Assembly (NCBI GenBank): GCA_008933995.1
Contig: WARS01000013.1
Span: 10,560,023 to 10,624,022 of the forward strand
DNA length: 64,000 bases
Reading direction: 5' to 3'
Source: Datnioides undecimradiatus
Taxonomy: Eukaryota > Chordata > Actinopteri > Lobotiformes > Datnioididae
The number at the start of each line of letters is the position of its first letter. Positions within the stretch are counted from its first letter, which is position 1. The notes under the pieces are model-generated. The model saw only the letters and a list, made by a program, of their open reading frames with translations, did no database searches and was not told the DNA's origin. Made by a program: the position numbers and the translations under genes. Positions 35,001 to 47,400 of this stretch are shown one piece after another.

Positions 35001-35699
35001 ATAACAGATTTTCTTTTCACAAAGTGTCACAGAAGAAATCTTCAAATAGATATTTTCAACATGATAGTGAGGGGGATAATATTTAACAAACACTGTTTTT
35101 TGCTTATGTCAGTTCTGTATTGCCCTGTTTATTTGATAACCTGTTTAATTTATATCCTCTCTCTTTCTGTCTCGCGTTCCCTGGGTTGCTTTAGTTACGT
35201 GGGTCATGGTGCAGGCGCACGATTCTTGGACAGCCAGGCAGTCCTAAAGCGGCAGATGAGAGCAGCCTCTTTGCTTTTTGGTTGCAGCAGTGCTGCTCTG
35301 GCTGTACGCGGGGATCAGGAAGGACAAGGAATCATTCTGAACTACCTCATAGCAGGATGGTGAGACATCTGTGTTTGCATAACAGTACAAGAAATATGAA
35401 TGCATTATAATGTGAAATAGTCATGATTTCTTTGATCCCTCTACACATCATTGTCTTGTCTGGGTTGTGACTAATTCCTTTTTTTTTTCCTCCTTAGCCC
35501 CTTTGTTTTGGGAAACCTGTGGGATGTGACGGATCGGGATATTGATCGCTTCACTAAAGCCTTGTTGGAGTCCTGGATATCTGCTGGGTCTGGAGCTCCC
35601 CTCCTTGATTATATGGGCCCATCACGTCAAGCCACACACCTGAAACACCTCATAGGAGCTGCACCTGTGGTCTATGGCTTACCAGTCCACCTGCAGTAG
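23043..35699 (+). CDS. espl1: Separase (separin), caspase-like cysteine protease
   Basis: Cleaves cohesin subunit RAD21/REC8 at anaphase; held inactive by securin and by Cdk1-cyclin B1. Thirty-one coding exons give 2,173 aa (human 2,120): 23043-23123, 23317-23619, 23738-24490, 24672-24773, 24898-25009, 25134-25261, 25442-25635, 25900-26142, 26276-26420, 26663-26822, 27021-27160, 27588-27722, 27840-27956, 28068-28239, 28325-28450, 28568-28724, 29337-29446, 29639-30777, 30875-31286, 31622-31753, 32124-32337, 32491-32696, 32883-33010, 33176-33298, 33476-33625, 33757-33924, 34091-34195, 34315-34430, 34521-34604, 35195-35359, 35498-35699. Residues 1 to about 1060 form the helical repeat scaffold. 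The C-terminal protease carries His2056 in [12 protein letters not shown] and Cys2082 in [10 protein letters not shown], 26 residues apart as in human, then [12 protein letters not shown]. An SP site at Ser1115 aligns with the human inhibitory Cdk1 site. The 1.1-kb exon 29639-30777 and the next encode the basic, disordered linker. The N-terminal residues diverge from human, as usual for this family. Confidence 0.96.
25824..25860 (+). repeat. Teleost LINE 3' tail (sense copy)
   Basis: TTTCCTTAGGGACACATAAA followed by GTAATCTTGAATCT, in espl1 intron 7, 40 bp before the next exon; a diverged form of the tail also seen at 10828 and 45383. Confidence 0.5.
31172..31237 (+). other. espl1 linker segment with candidate self-cleavage motifs
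   Basis: The exon 30875-31286 encodes DKMR (residues 1539-1542, followed by TIEEE) and EQLR (1557-1560, followed by TSDTETED). They align with human EIMR-TIPEEE and EILR-GSDGED, segments in which human separase cuts itself at ExxR. The second motif keeps the ExxR form; the first has Asp in place of Glu. Confidence 0.55.
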
Positions 35700-35979
35700 A
35701 CTGGCTGATAAGGCAAAACCCCTTTAAAGACAGAATGTATACAGTCTACTGCCATATTGAAGTGTTAATTGTTTCAGCACACAAGCTGGAGGACATGACT
35801 TAAAGTTTAATCCTTGTTTTTCAAGTTTTGATAAGATCACAGATCTGAATTTTCTTTTATTTAAGCCAAATTCTTCCATTTTTAAACTGTTTCTATAGTG
35901 TGAAATATTTTAAATATCTTACTAATTCATAGTGAGTTTTTGAATGGACTTTTAATGGGTTGATTGAACAAAAGTTTTG

Positions 35980-35985
35980 AATAAA
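35980..35985 (+). terminator. espl1 polyadenylation signal
   Basis: AATAAA 281 bp after the stop codon, in an AT-rich 3' UTR that starts at 35700. Confidence 0.7.
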
Positions 35986-36754
35986 TGTGTTTTCACATAC
36001 ATTTAATGTTTGCATCGTGAGATGTCTTTGTAACTTGTCAGAATTATGCAAAGCCTGGAAAGTAGTGTTTAATTTTCTATTATCTTACATGAATGACAGA
36101 CATGTCATTAAATAATTATGTGGAACAATAATTTATTTCTTGTGAAAACAGTTTGTATCTTACACATCATACAGATCTTATACTTACATTACTACTGTAC
36201 GAAAACTATGACATTGCATTCTCATTAAACCTAAAAGCTATAGCTGTAATTCTGAAGGTATCTTGGAATCTAAAGAATTTTATCACCTTATTAATGTGTA
36301 TATAATTAGTTTTAGAGGTATTTGAGCCAGGGCTCATTCTGTTTGCAGCCATACACTTTGATGTGGATGGTATAAGAGTAGTATGAGAAATGATGAAAAG
36401 CCCTAAAACATAAAATGCAGTGGAATATATCATTTATTATTTAACCTTTCAGATACCACATTTTGAAAATGTTATAATAAAATTCAATTTTAATTTTTAT
36501 ACAGTGCCAATCATACAGTAAAGGGAGATAACAGACTGAATTTGCTTCTTCATTTTCATGTGCAGGTAGCAGTTTAAAATGAAAATGCAAACATGACTGA
36601 CTCATATCAAGGCTATTGTTACAAATATCAAATAACCAACAAGAGTTTAAGCTTTAATCAAGTCATGAGACGCATGAATTGAGAGAAGGGTGCGTTCAGT
36701 GTCTTGTCCACGAGGGGGAGGTGTTTCTCGTTAATGACCGCCCGTCTCCATCAC
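35986..36754. other. espl1-pfdn5 intergenic region
   Basis: AT-rich sequence with no gene seen; it becomes GC-richer from about 36680 towards the pfdn5 promoter. Confidence 0.5.
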
Positions 36755-36760
36755 CCGGAA
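36755..36760 (+). promoter_or_regulatory. ETS-type motif in the pfdn5 promoter
   Basis: CCGGAA 40 bp before the pfdn5 ATG, a usual spot for GABP/ETS sites in TATA-less housekeeping promoters. No TATA box is seen. Motif-based inference. Confidence 0.4.
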
Positions 36761-36799
36761 ACACAATCACGAAGGGTCATTCGGCATCGCGCTTCCAAC

Positions 36800-38403
36800 A
36801 TGGCGGTGAATCTTACGGACCTCTCCCTGCCTCAGTTAGAGGGACTGAAAACCCAACTAGATCAGGTGCGAGTACAGAGGTTAATCTGATTCAGCACTTA
36901 CTGTGTTAGTTGATGTTAATTTTGTGAGAGCGATAATCTGAGTGAAAACGGGAGGGACGGGGACGCTAGCTAGCACATCTAACGCTAACGGTACCGCCGA
37001 CAAATATACCGTCCCATTGGTGTGCAACTGAAATTAACGTCCTAACATTTACTACCCCTTTTCGTGCATTCTGACAACTATATAACTGCTGTGAAATGTT
37101 GGGTGTGTGGATTTAGTTATTGTCTAGCAAAATTAGTAAACTGGACTGACAGGTGTTGACAGGTGTGTGGTTGTGATTTGCTCTCTGACCACGGTTGTTT
37201 TGTCGATTTTAATGTCTTGCAGGAAATCGAGTTCTTGACGTCTTCTATAGGTCAGCTCAAAGTTGTCCAGACCAAGTATGTTGAAGCAAAAGACAGTTTG
37301 AACGTCCTGAACAAAAACAATAAAGGTGAGTAAACGTTTAACACACGTTTTATGACACGTTTTGCCCACCAAACCTTTAACAGTTACTGTGGGGGTGACT
37401 GACAGACACACATGCAACTCAATAGTGGCTCTTTATTATGATATGTAAGGCTGCACTCGTTTATATCTTGAAATGCTTTATATGGTTATGTTGTCGCCAT
37501 AAATATTTTAATTTTTGTGTATTGTGCAAAATTATGCATTGTCTTCTGAAGTTTAATGGGGTTTTTTGTAAATCGACATATATGAATTATTTGATTATTA
37601 TCCTTTTCTTCCTCTTCTCTCTCATACAGGAAAAGAATTGCTCGTGCCACTTACCAGCTCTGTATCCTTCACTGACTATGGAACAACCAGCATTTCGTGT
37701 TTCACTCTCTTATGTGATGTACTTGATTTGAGCTATTGTGTCTTTTGGAGATGTACATATTCATCCTTGACATTTCGTCCTGTCAGATGTATGTCCCTGG
37801 ATCATTAAATGATGTGGAAAATGTTTTAGTGGATGTGGGAACAGGATACTACGTTGAAAAGGCAAATATGTTGGCATTTGAAAGCCCACAAATGAATAAT
37901 TTAAAGAATAATTTATCAAGATAATGTTAAACATTATTTACAAGTTGTATGTGTCTTGTCTGTGTAGAATGTGGAAGATTCAAAGGCGTTCTTCAAACGC
38001 AAAATCGACTTCCTCACGAAGCAGATAGAGAAAATTCAGCCAGCCCTTCAGGAAAAACATGCCATGAAACAAGGTGAGCCTCTCATCTTTCAAAGATATC
38101 ACTTTTTATATATTTCTTACCAAATGTCATCACATTTTTCTAATTCAGTCCATTTTTATTTTAATCCCCCATTCTTTAGGCAGGTTTAAAGCATATTTTG
38201 AAAGAATTAGAAAAAAGAAAAGACATTACAATTTTCAGAGACAGTCAATAACTTTACGTTTTTGTTCACAACATATTGCACACCTGTTTACTTAATACAT
38301 TGTGATCTGTTTTGCAGCTGTGATTGAAGTAATGAACGTGAAGATCCAGCAACTACAACAGAGCCAGCAGACATCGCAGATGGTTGGGACCACCAAGGCT
38401 TAA
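36800..38403 (+). CDS. pfdn5: Prefoldin subunit 5
   Basis: Alpha-type subunit of the hexameric prefoldin co-chaperone, which captures nascent actin and tubulin and hands them to the TRiC/CCT chaperonin; the mammalian orthologue is also known as MM-1, a c-Myc binding protein. Six exons (36800-36865, 37223-37325, 37630-37661, 37787-37861, 37968-38073, 38318-38403) give 155 aa against 154 in human. The N-terminal helix holds [20 protein letters not shown], the beta-hairpin core [14 protein letters not shown] and [11 protein letters not shown], and the C-terminal coiled coil [20 protein letters not shown]. Exon 3 is a 32-bp micro-exon. The intron after exon 4 has a GC instead of GT donor (GAAAAG|GCAAAT); the family alignment (YYVEK then NVEDSKAFF) requires this junction. 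It lies directly downstream of espl1, the same order as in human. Confidence 0.96.
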
Positions 38404-38483
38404 TGGGAATATCTGTTTAAACTCTCCATGATGGGGGCGGGTGTTTAGGTTTGTGTCCTTAAAAAAGTCGTTAGATACTGATA

Positions 38484-38489
38484 AATAAA
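38484..38489 (+). terminator. pfdn5 polyadenylation signal
   Basis: AATAAA 81 bp after the stop codon; a short 3' UTR typical of a highly expressed small gene. Confidence 0.75.
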
Positions 38490-38987
38490 GTTGTTTTTTT
38501 TTTAATGCGCAAATCTTGTTACCAATAACTTATATGAATAAATAGGCTATTGTCATGGGAAAGCAACCACGTGTAATTGGTCAATTTTAAATGAAATGAA
38601 TTGAGTGTCCAAATAATTAAAGAGGTCACTGTGCATTCAAGGAACTTTATTTCATTATGTCTTCATCAGTGAGTTTCACAACCTTGTTTTAAAATCATAC
38701 TTTGTGAACATATCAAAAATGTAAACTTAATTTTTCTTAACACAGTTTTTAAGGATCTGAGCAGATACATTGGTGTTTCACTTATTTTAAAAATTAAGAC
38801 TACTCACTTTAAAAGTAGATTGTTATACCATTGTTATATGAAGTGTTTGGACTCCATTGAGACTGTACATATCCACACAGACTCGAGAAGAAATCTTATC
38901 AGCCACAAGTGAAATCACGTGTCTTTAAAGCAGAAGTGATGATAGGACTGCAGAGTAGAGTCGCACTTGCATAAAGTGCATGTCGAG
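38490..38987. other. Intergenic DNA left of the piggyBac remnant
   Basis: AT-rich, no gene or clear repeat seen. Confidence 0.4.
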
Positions 38988-40246
38988 TTAACCCTCCTGT
39001 TACCTTCAAATTTACTAACATCTTTTATCCTTGGGGTCCTCCAATTTAACCCCAGCAATTTAAATCTCCAAAAAATGATCATAATTACAATTGTTACCCA
39101 CGTTCATCTGTCAGGTACTTTATGTTTGTTTGTTGACTACCTAAATAGCCCTTCAAATAAAACAGTTTATTCTACATGTATTGTCTGAAGGGACAGCACC
39201 CACAAAATGCAGCCAGACATTCATCCACAGCCATGTGGGGGCCTGGATTGTAAAGAAAGGGTCATTGCTGAACCTGCTTGTCCCATACATCCCATTTTGC
39301 TGCGAGTTTGTCATGTTCTCTTCAGCCCTGCTGTGTTTCTCTGTCATCAGAGTGTGTGATACAGTAGAAAACATGGAATGTGTTTAGAGACATGGCAGCT
39401 GGAAATATGGCCCTTCCAGTGTCAGCAGGCCAAAGGCTTTCATTTGCTTCACCTTTTGATTTGTACACTCCTGCCAAAGTAAGCAACCCAGTGTAGGCTT
39501 GCAAGTGGGTTGCATCAACTGTCCCCATACACATGCCTCCCCACTAAATTTGTTATCTCAAGTATATCCTTTTCTACTGATGCTGTTATGAAGGGCTCAA
39601 ATGCTGATTTTATGTCTTGGACATGGCTGACAGCGTATCTGGTGGGGCCTGGAACCAATTTGATGACATTAGCAGTGCTAAGTCTACCCTGTTGTTCAAG
39701 CAGCTAGATGGACCATAATACCTTTCCATTGTTGGAAGGTAGTGTGTTTGCTGGTGGTTGAGAGACAACAGGAGGGTCAACACTGAGGGTCTCAGTGTCC
39801 CCACAGCATGGGAAATATCCAAGTTGTGGTGAGAATTATGTTTTCCCATGTCGTGTGAACTATCAGTGGTTCTCGCACTACTACAGTTATGTCAGGTTAG
39901 GGCCCTAAAGCTTTTTGCATTTTATAAAATTGCATGTTATAGTGAGCTCAGTATCATATAAAACAACCACGACAAATGTGTGTAAAATGTTGACATGTCT
40001 TATATGTTTTATACAACTGAAACAGCCTGGGGTCAAATTGACCCCAAAGAACACCGATGTGTACAACATGTGTACAGGACACTGAAAACATATGATCATG
40101 TTAATTTCATGTTCACCCAATTGTCCCCAATTAAATTAGGAAAAGTCATTAAATATGAAGCAAAAAACTATGTTAATCATTTTTTTTTTAGAGATATTAA
40201 ACATCGAATGGGGTCAAATTGACCCCAAAGATAATAGGAGGGTTAA
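38988..40246 (-). mobile_element. Decayed piggyBac-type DNA transposon
   Basis: The element is bounded by TTAA at both ends (38988-38991 and 40243-40246), the piggyBac target duplication, with inverted termini TTAACCCTCCTGTTACCTT and, at the other end, AAGATAATAGGAGGGTTAA. Near the right end two identical 17-bp palindromes GGGGTCAAATTGACCCC lie at 40029-40045 and 40210-40226; a degenerate relative lies near the left end (about 39033-39055). On the minus strand, fragments match piggyBac transposase: GVYKSKGEANESLWPADTGR in the frame 39322-39534, and a decayed form of the segment after it around 39210-39240. Frames are broken and the whole is about 1.26 kb, well short of an autonomous copy, so it is an internally deleted, inactive remnant. 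Confidence 0.85.
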
Positions 40247-41454
40247 GCACAAACAGTTCTAATCCAACAGTGCAATGATATGATACACTCATTGCAGGTT
40301 CAGTGTAAAATAGGAATAGCTCTTTCTATGTATAGGGTACGAAACTGAAATCAATGTGTCATACACATGCAAAAGGTTTTGACATTACAAAACTTAATCG
40401 TTGAGAATCCCTTACAGCATCTGTAACAAGTTTGCAACAGCAGTTTGAAGTTACGAGACATGGAAACGCTAATAATTCATATACAGCTGTGTTTTTTCCC
40501 CCAAACTAAATGAATCCACGTGTTTTGTCATTAATTATTTTGATAAATAATCAGCAATATTCCGCAACATCAGCGATGTGACTGATCTGAGAAAAATGAC
40601 AATATTGTAGAGTTAATGTTCGTTTCATGTGAGCAAATCGCACATTTTGGTTTGTATCACTTCAGACTCTTAAAATAGAAGCGAACACATGGTGGAAAGT
40701 GATAAGTGAAAACAAATAGTTCTCGGTTGTAGATACGAAATTTCCACGGCTGATGCAAGACGGAAACATCTGACCCTATCAGTTTTCCAGGGGTCATGTG
40801 CCAGTCAACCTGGGAATGTGGAAGTTCGCAGCCGGAGCATAGCCGCGGTTGTTTGCAATGTCTGGTGCACGCGAGTCAGTTTAACATCAGCTGTATCTCA
40901 CACTAGAGGTAGAGTTCATACGTGCATCGAGTTCACTCCTGTAGTTGTGCTGTCCCGTCGGGGAGATTCAGTTGTTGCTACGCGGCGGTGTTAGCGCTGC
41001 TGTTGCCGGGAGGTATGGAAGCGAGAGGTGGAGGCGGAGTGCAGCCTGTTGGGACGGACCGTGGCAGACAGAGGACGCAGCTGTCACATGCTGGATGAAC
41101 GGTGTGTCTCGCAGATGAACTGAGGGATGAAGAACTGATCGGAGGCACATATTTTATCATATGGGAATCGCTTTTGACTAAAAAAAGCAGCCACGGAGTC
41201 GTTATTGTTGTAAATTAGAAGCTTTCAAAGTTGTGGACCGCGCGGGTGCTCTGTTTAGACTGGAGCACGTTCGGCCGTTTGAACAACGTTACCGGGGTGA
41301 CGGTAGTTAAGCGGAGCTGGCGACGACGGTCCTCTCTAAATAAGTGCGGCCAACAATTAATAAGAGACTGCGTTTTCTCGGGAGGATTAAACCGACAAGG
41401 CAAGAAAATCTCCCGGAGCTGAGGACATCAGAAGAAGGCAAGGATCAAAGCAGC
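40247..41454 (+). promoter_or_regulatory. larp4 promoter region and 5' UTR (limits approximate)
   Basis: Base composition changes from AT-rich to GC- and CpG-rich from about 40780 onward (CCGGAGC, GCCGCGG, GCACGCGAG). The start codon at 41455 ends a probably long 5' leader. No TATA box is obvious. The start of transcription cannot be placed. Confidence 0.4.
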
Positions 41455-44400
41455 ATGGTGAGTTTTGGGCCTGGAAAGAGGCACGCTAGCTAACATGCGA
41501 CAACCTGTTTGCGTCCTCCCTCCGTCTGACTCGTGTCGTCTCCAGCGAGACCACACAGCTTTACTCTGTTGTTGTAACTTAACACTGTAATTAGTCAAAC
41601 TTCATGAGCCGAAACATTAATTTCATTATTTAGACAGACAGTTTATATGACGTTTCTGGCAACCTGTCAAACAAATTAGCTTAAAATTAGGTAAGGAGTG
41701 TAAAGAAAGGCCGGTCCAGACTGGTCTGCTAGTAAACTTAAGCTAGTTAGCTAAAGGCAGGTATTTATGCTGTCTCTAGTCAAGATGAGGAGGACGGCGA
41801 AACATTAAACAAGCTTCCTCTACCAACGCGTGTTAATAATATGTTCAACTGCCAAATAGTGCGACAGTCATCATTACCCATTACAAGCTGCACCAAACGT
41901 ATAGCTTAATCCCCGTTGGTTGCATGTGTAACGACTACTACACGTGATGACTGTTAAATGTTAGCAGTTTAGCTACAGTTGTGTAACCGCTATCAAAGAG
42001 TTCCGTGACAAAGGTCATAGCTGTACGCTATATGAGACGTCAATTTTGAGGGCTCGATGCTGGTATGACTTGCTAATTAATTAGTCACAAAAACTTCGTA
42101 TCAAGAATAAGATCCTTTTAATCCGACTAACAGAGAAACTAATGTGTTCGCCTACTTGAAGTTGCACGGGCACGTCGGCACCATGTGCTCTTTCTTCCCA
42201 ACCCCCAAAGTCACCCAGTGTTGCTTTGATATGAAAACCAGAGACGTTAAATTGTAACTATATTTTACATGGCAGACAGGTTGAACTGAGAGGTCGTGAG
42301 ATTTATATACGCATACTGCTTTCGCATCAACGATTTTAGCACACTCGAGATTTGCTTTGGATGACAGGTCAGAATGCCTCGCTGAAGTCACGCCGAGGCT
42401 CAACGTCGGATTTGCGCCATGTATGGTTACATGTGACCGTTTGAGGGGCGGGGCAGAACTGATAAGGAAGCCAATGAAAACTCAAACTCACATGGTTTGT
42501 TTGTGAGTGAAGAGCTGAGGCAAAGACTGCTTTGCTGACTGCAAAGACGGAAAGGCGGATTATAGGATCGCCGAGGAACTGGCTTCATTCATTGGATTGG
42601 CAATGATTAAGATTAAGAGTCAGTCAGCTCTGAATGTTGTGCGGGCTTTAATGAAGTTATTTTGAGTTGTGATGTTGAGCAGCATTAACTCAAAGGCATG
42701 CGTAAGTGGCATATAACATGTAATAAATAGTTTTATAGTAATTAGTTTTTTTATTCTTTGATATTGCGAGCGGATACTTTTCACATTTTTTTAAATAAAT
42801 GCGTGACATTGCATGTTTTATGGCTGATGTTAAACAAATCAACCTGCTTCAGGACTGGCCTTAAGTTTCAACATTATGTGCATTCGTGAAATGGTGATTT
42901 GCAAGAGGCTGCGAAAATGTAATTATTTATTCTGTCTAGTGGGAACAGGATTCTGCAAAGGTGTTCCATTTGCTTAATAGTAGTTTATAGACTGCATCAC
43001 GTGGCAATTTCACATTACACCCCTCAATAGACACATTATTTTAAAATGTCCAACAAACACAATTCCATCATTGTAGACCCTACTTCTGGTTCCACTTTTG
43101 GAAAATAACATCTGCTTCAATACCAGTTTCTTTATCGAATGGCCTGCACATGTCTTCAATTGGTTGTAGGGCAGGCAGCTCTACATGATACATGTAATGC
43201 TGTAAAAACTCACTGTTTCAAAACAAAGGGATGATCCACCGAATAATGCTACCCTGCCTTAACTACGCTATTGTGTTTCCTGTAACATATACAAACTGTA
43301 TGCCTATAGACAATACCTATACCTTAAACTACTTTCTGTAACTCACAGTGTATTCTTGGAATCTTGTAGGTTACCACAAAGGGAGCAGGTCTGAACCCCA
43401 ATGCTAAAGTTTGGCAAGAGATCCCAACCCACCAGAATGACATCCCAGAGGGGACAGAGGACTCTACTTGGCTGCTGACCTACCCTCCTCTCGCCGAGAT
43501 GGCAGATGGTATGAACTTATTAAGTTCTGGTTCACAGAATATTTGCCAACTTCAGCACGTCTTCAGATTCTCCCCACAATAATTAACAGGTGTAGACATG
43601 TATAGTGTCTCTTGAACATTACAGAGATAATTACAGATAAATGTGGTATTTTAGGAAATCATTGTGACTCTTGCCCTTAGTGTTGTTCTGCAAAGACAAA
43701 GCATGACAAAGCTTGTTTTGAGCTTATGATGTAGTTTTCTAAATATTACTGTTTTTCACAACCATTTCGTTAATGCTTCTCTTCTCTTATCTTAGGCAAT
43801 GTAGATGTTCCTTCTTCAGGAGGAAAAGGATACGATGCTGAATATCCTGACAGCACTGCAGACTATGCCCCCATAGCCACAGAGGGCATGGTGAATGGCA
43901 CTGACCACAATGACTTGAGCTATCTAGTCTTCAACCCGCAAAGCGAATCAGTCATAGATGGTGATGTCGCAAATGAACAGCCAATATCTGAAGAGAGCCT
44001 TAGAGCATCATTGAAGAAACAGTTGGAGTTCTGCTTTTCTCGGTAAGTAGTGTAGCAACCTACAAACTACTATCTACTGCTATGAATCACTGACCTAACA
44101 GACAATAATTGGATTTTATTCTTGAAGTTGACAGTTTAATTTGTGTGCAGGTTTTCATTTTTCTGTCTTAACTTAGTCATGTGTGCACACTATGGTTTAG
44201 TAAAAAAATAAGATAGAAACCCCTTGATTAAAACTATCTGTATTTTCCTACAAAATGAAACTTAACAGAGCTGCCTTTTGAACAGATTCCCAAGGCCTAC
44301 ACATGTTACAGCAGTTAAATTCATTGTGGTGGGAGGACATTAAGGGGAACTGATTAAATCTTATTTTCCGTCAGAGTTAAAATGACATAATAGTCTTCAA

Positions 44401-47400
44401 GTTATTCTTTTAACATGGCAGACCTGATGGCAAAGCTATAGAGCAAAGATATTTTGAATGATGGTCAATGTTTTGTGTGTTTGCAGAGAGAACCTGTCTA
44501 AGGATCTTTACCTGATATCCCAGATGGACAGTGATCAGTTTGTGCCCATCTGGACTATTGCTTGCATGGAGGACATCAAAGCCCTTACCACAGACATGGA
44601 CCTCATTCTGGATGTACTGCGAGGTACCAGTGCTGCTGTTCTCCCTGTATTTGTGAGAAATGCTCACAGACTGACAGATGTTTTATGTGTAAAATCTTTT
44701 TTAACTGACGCGAATTGGGGTTTGTGTAAACAATGCACGCCTTAAATGAAGGATCCTCTATAGTTGTTAATTGTACAGGTTCTCTGTCACAGTTGAGTAA
44801 GTGAAAATGTAAACTAAGTGTGTAAATACTGAAACACTGAATAATCCTCCAAACTGAAAAAGATACACTCATAATATATCAGTGTTTTGTTTAGAACAGT
44901 TACCTAGTAAACTTTTCACAACAGAGAAGACATGTCAGGATCTACCAGATTCATTGCTTATAGTAAAATGTACAAGTCTGTCAGTGCTAAAAACCCCACA
45001 GTATAATTGTAGGGGGTGTTTTTTGCCCAGTGTGTCTGAGTTGAAGTATGAAGTATGAAGTGACAAGCGTATGATCAAAGTTTGACCTGGTCACTTCTGC
45101 TAACCCTCTTCCCTGGGAGAAAAACCCTGAAGGGTGTGTGTAGTTTACTAGTCAATAGCTGTTTGCCCTGTATGTTTATCATAGTTCTCCTCAGGGTTTG
45201 GTTGAGCTGATAAGGACACTGAGAAAGTTGCCAGAATTTGTACTGCTCTTATTGCTTGTAGTTCTGAAATGAAACATAAGGAATAAAAAAAATATAAAAA
45301 TCTGCAGTTTGCCCGAAAAGGAGGCATTTCCCAACAGCTCACCACGTAGTTGGTGTGGTATCCTGTCTTGCTGTTAACTTTGTAAATTTCCCCTTGTGGG
45401 ACAAATAAAGGAGTTCTTAATCTTAATGTTATTAGGAGGAAGGAATTTATTTCAAGATAAGAAAAACCCTTTTATTTAGTGTGTGTCCTTATTGCAGCCT
45501 CTCCCATGGTGCAAGTTGATGAAACTGGAGAGAAGGTTCGGCCAAACCACAGTCGCTGCATCATTATTCTGAGAGAGGTGCCAGAGACTACACCAGTTGA
45601 GGTAAAGACAGTTCCGTACTGCAGACTAAGAACCATTCAAAACACCCCCCCATCTTACTGTACAGTAAATCCAGTAAGGTGCTGCCACATGCTTGAGCTT
45701 GCTTACACTATCAGACAAAGCTGCCGATGAGTCGGTTATAGACAGTAATGCAATACTTTAATGTGAAAGCTTTGTGGATTCATTCAGTGTAATATGGATG
45801 TCATGGCTCATTGACAGCTTATGAACACAGAGCCTGCAGGGTGGGGTGATATCGTATGATTTCAGTGGAGGCAGAAATGTTTATTGTGTACCTTGCATCT
45901 ATTTCACAGGAAGTGGAGGCTCTTTTTAAGAGTGACAACTGTCCAAAAGTGTTAAGTGCTGAGTTTGCCCACAACAGCAACTGGTATATAACATTTCAGT
46001 CAGATATGGATGCACAACAGGTACGTCTACACATTTCTGGATCATTTTTGACTAATGTATTGTGTAGCCCTAAAAAAAATTGATACAGACACTTATTGTA
46101 CTAAGTTTATATAAACATATGTTTCATTATTGTTTTAACCAGAGGTGACCCCTTTGACCTTGGTGTGTGTGTGTTCAAGACTTGGATTTGATTATTTTTG
46201 ATTACAGTGGCCTGTTCATTTCGTTGTATGCAGTATTTTAATGTATAGATGTGTCCATTAAATTGTGTGACTTAGTGCAGTTTTATCTTGGTATGTTCAC
46301 CATTAGTGACACTGAACATAACACTAGTGTTCTAAGATTGAGGGGATAGGAAATCTTCTACTTTTTTAGAGATTTGAAAAGGAACAACACATTTTCTGCT
46401 ATTGTGACTATTTGGTTCTTTTCTGTTTTTTTTCTCCTCAGGCTTTCAGGTACCTGAGAGAGGAAGTGAAAATGTTTCAGGGAAAACCAATCATGGTGAG
46501 TCCTGTCACTGAAATGAATTACCAGTTAATGACATTGTTAATTAATTAATAGTTAATCACTATTTAATAGGTTATTATATTAAGTTTTCTGTTCCTATTG
46601 ATTCTAATTTGCACAGTAAAATGCAGTAAGCCTCATGTTACACAGGACCAGTTGTGTTGTCAGCTGTCACGTCCCTGCTCTCAGGGCTAGGCTGTTTGGC
46701 TAAGCCGTAGCCTCGGGAGTGACCTTGGGAAATGTGTGTAAAGGGACTCGATAAGCAAGGAGGTGTTTGTCAGAACTGTCGCAAAACCGTATCTCCAGAC
46801 ATTTTGATTGCCCTTCTTATCACAATGTGACATTTACCTTTTGCATTGCAGGTATCTAATACATCCCCTTTCAGTTGGACTTTGATTTGACCTTGTGTGC
46901 CCTTTTGCTCCCTGATAAAAACAAATAAGGCTGTGATGTAATGGTTCTGTCTAAACCCCAGTGATGATCCGTATCGCGCTTGGAAGGACCCATAGGCACT
47001 GTGACTGGCTGGGAGGAACTTTTCATCTGTAGCCGTCTGTCACTCTGCTATACTGTACCTCTGTGTCTGTGCCCTTCCTCTAATCATTCACATCCTCCTT
47101 TCTCCCCAACTCCGTCTGCCTCTCCCTCCCCTCTTGTTTCCCCTAGTCAGTGCAGTGTTTTATGGCCTAATGACCGTGGAATTATGAGATCTGAGGGGAC
47201 TAAATGGTGATAGACAGAGCTACAGCATTACTCATTGTAGCTATGCAGGTGTCGCACCTTCACACCTGGCAAATAAACCTGATTCTCTCTCTGTTCCTTT
47301 TCCTTCCACCCCAGGCCCGCATTAAGGCCATTAATACATTCTTTGGTAAGAATGGCTTCCACACTGTGGACGCAAGCGTGTACGGTCAACATGCCCAACA

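Noticed and set aside
38988..40246. Considered as a host gene on the minus strand
   Set aside because: TTAA-bounded inverted termini and transposase-like fragments identify a DNA transposon remnant; frames are broken.
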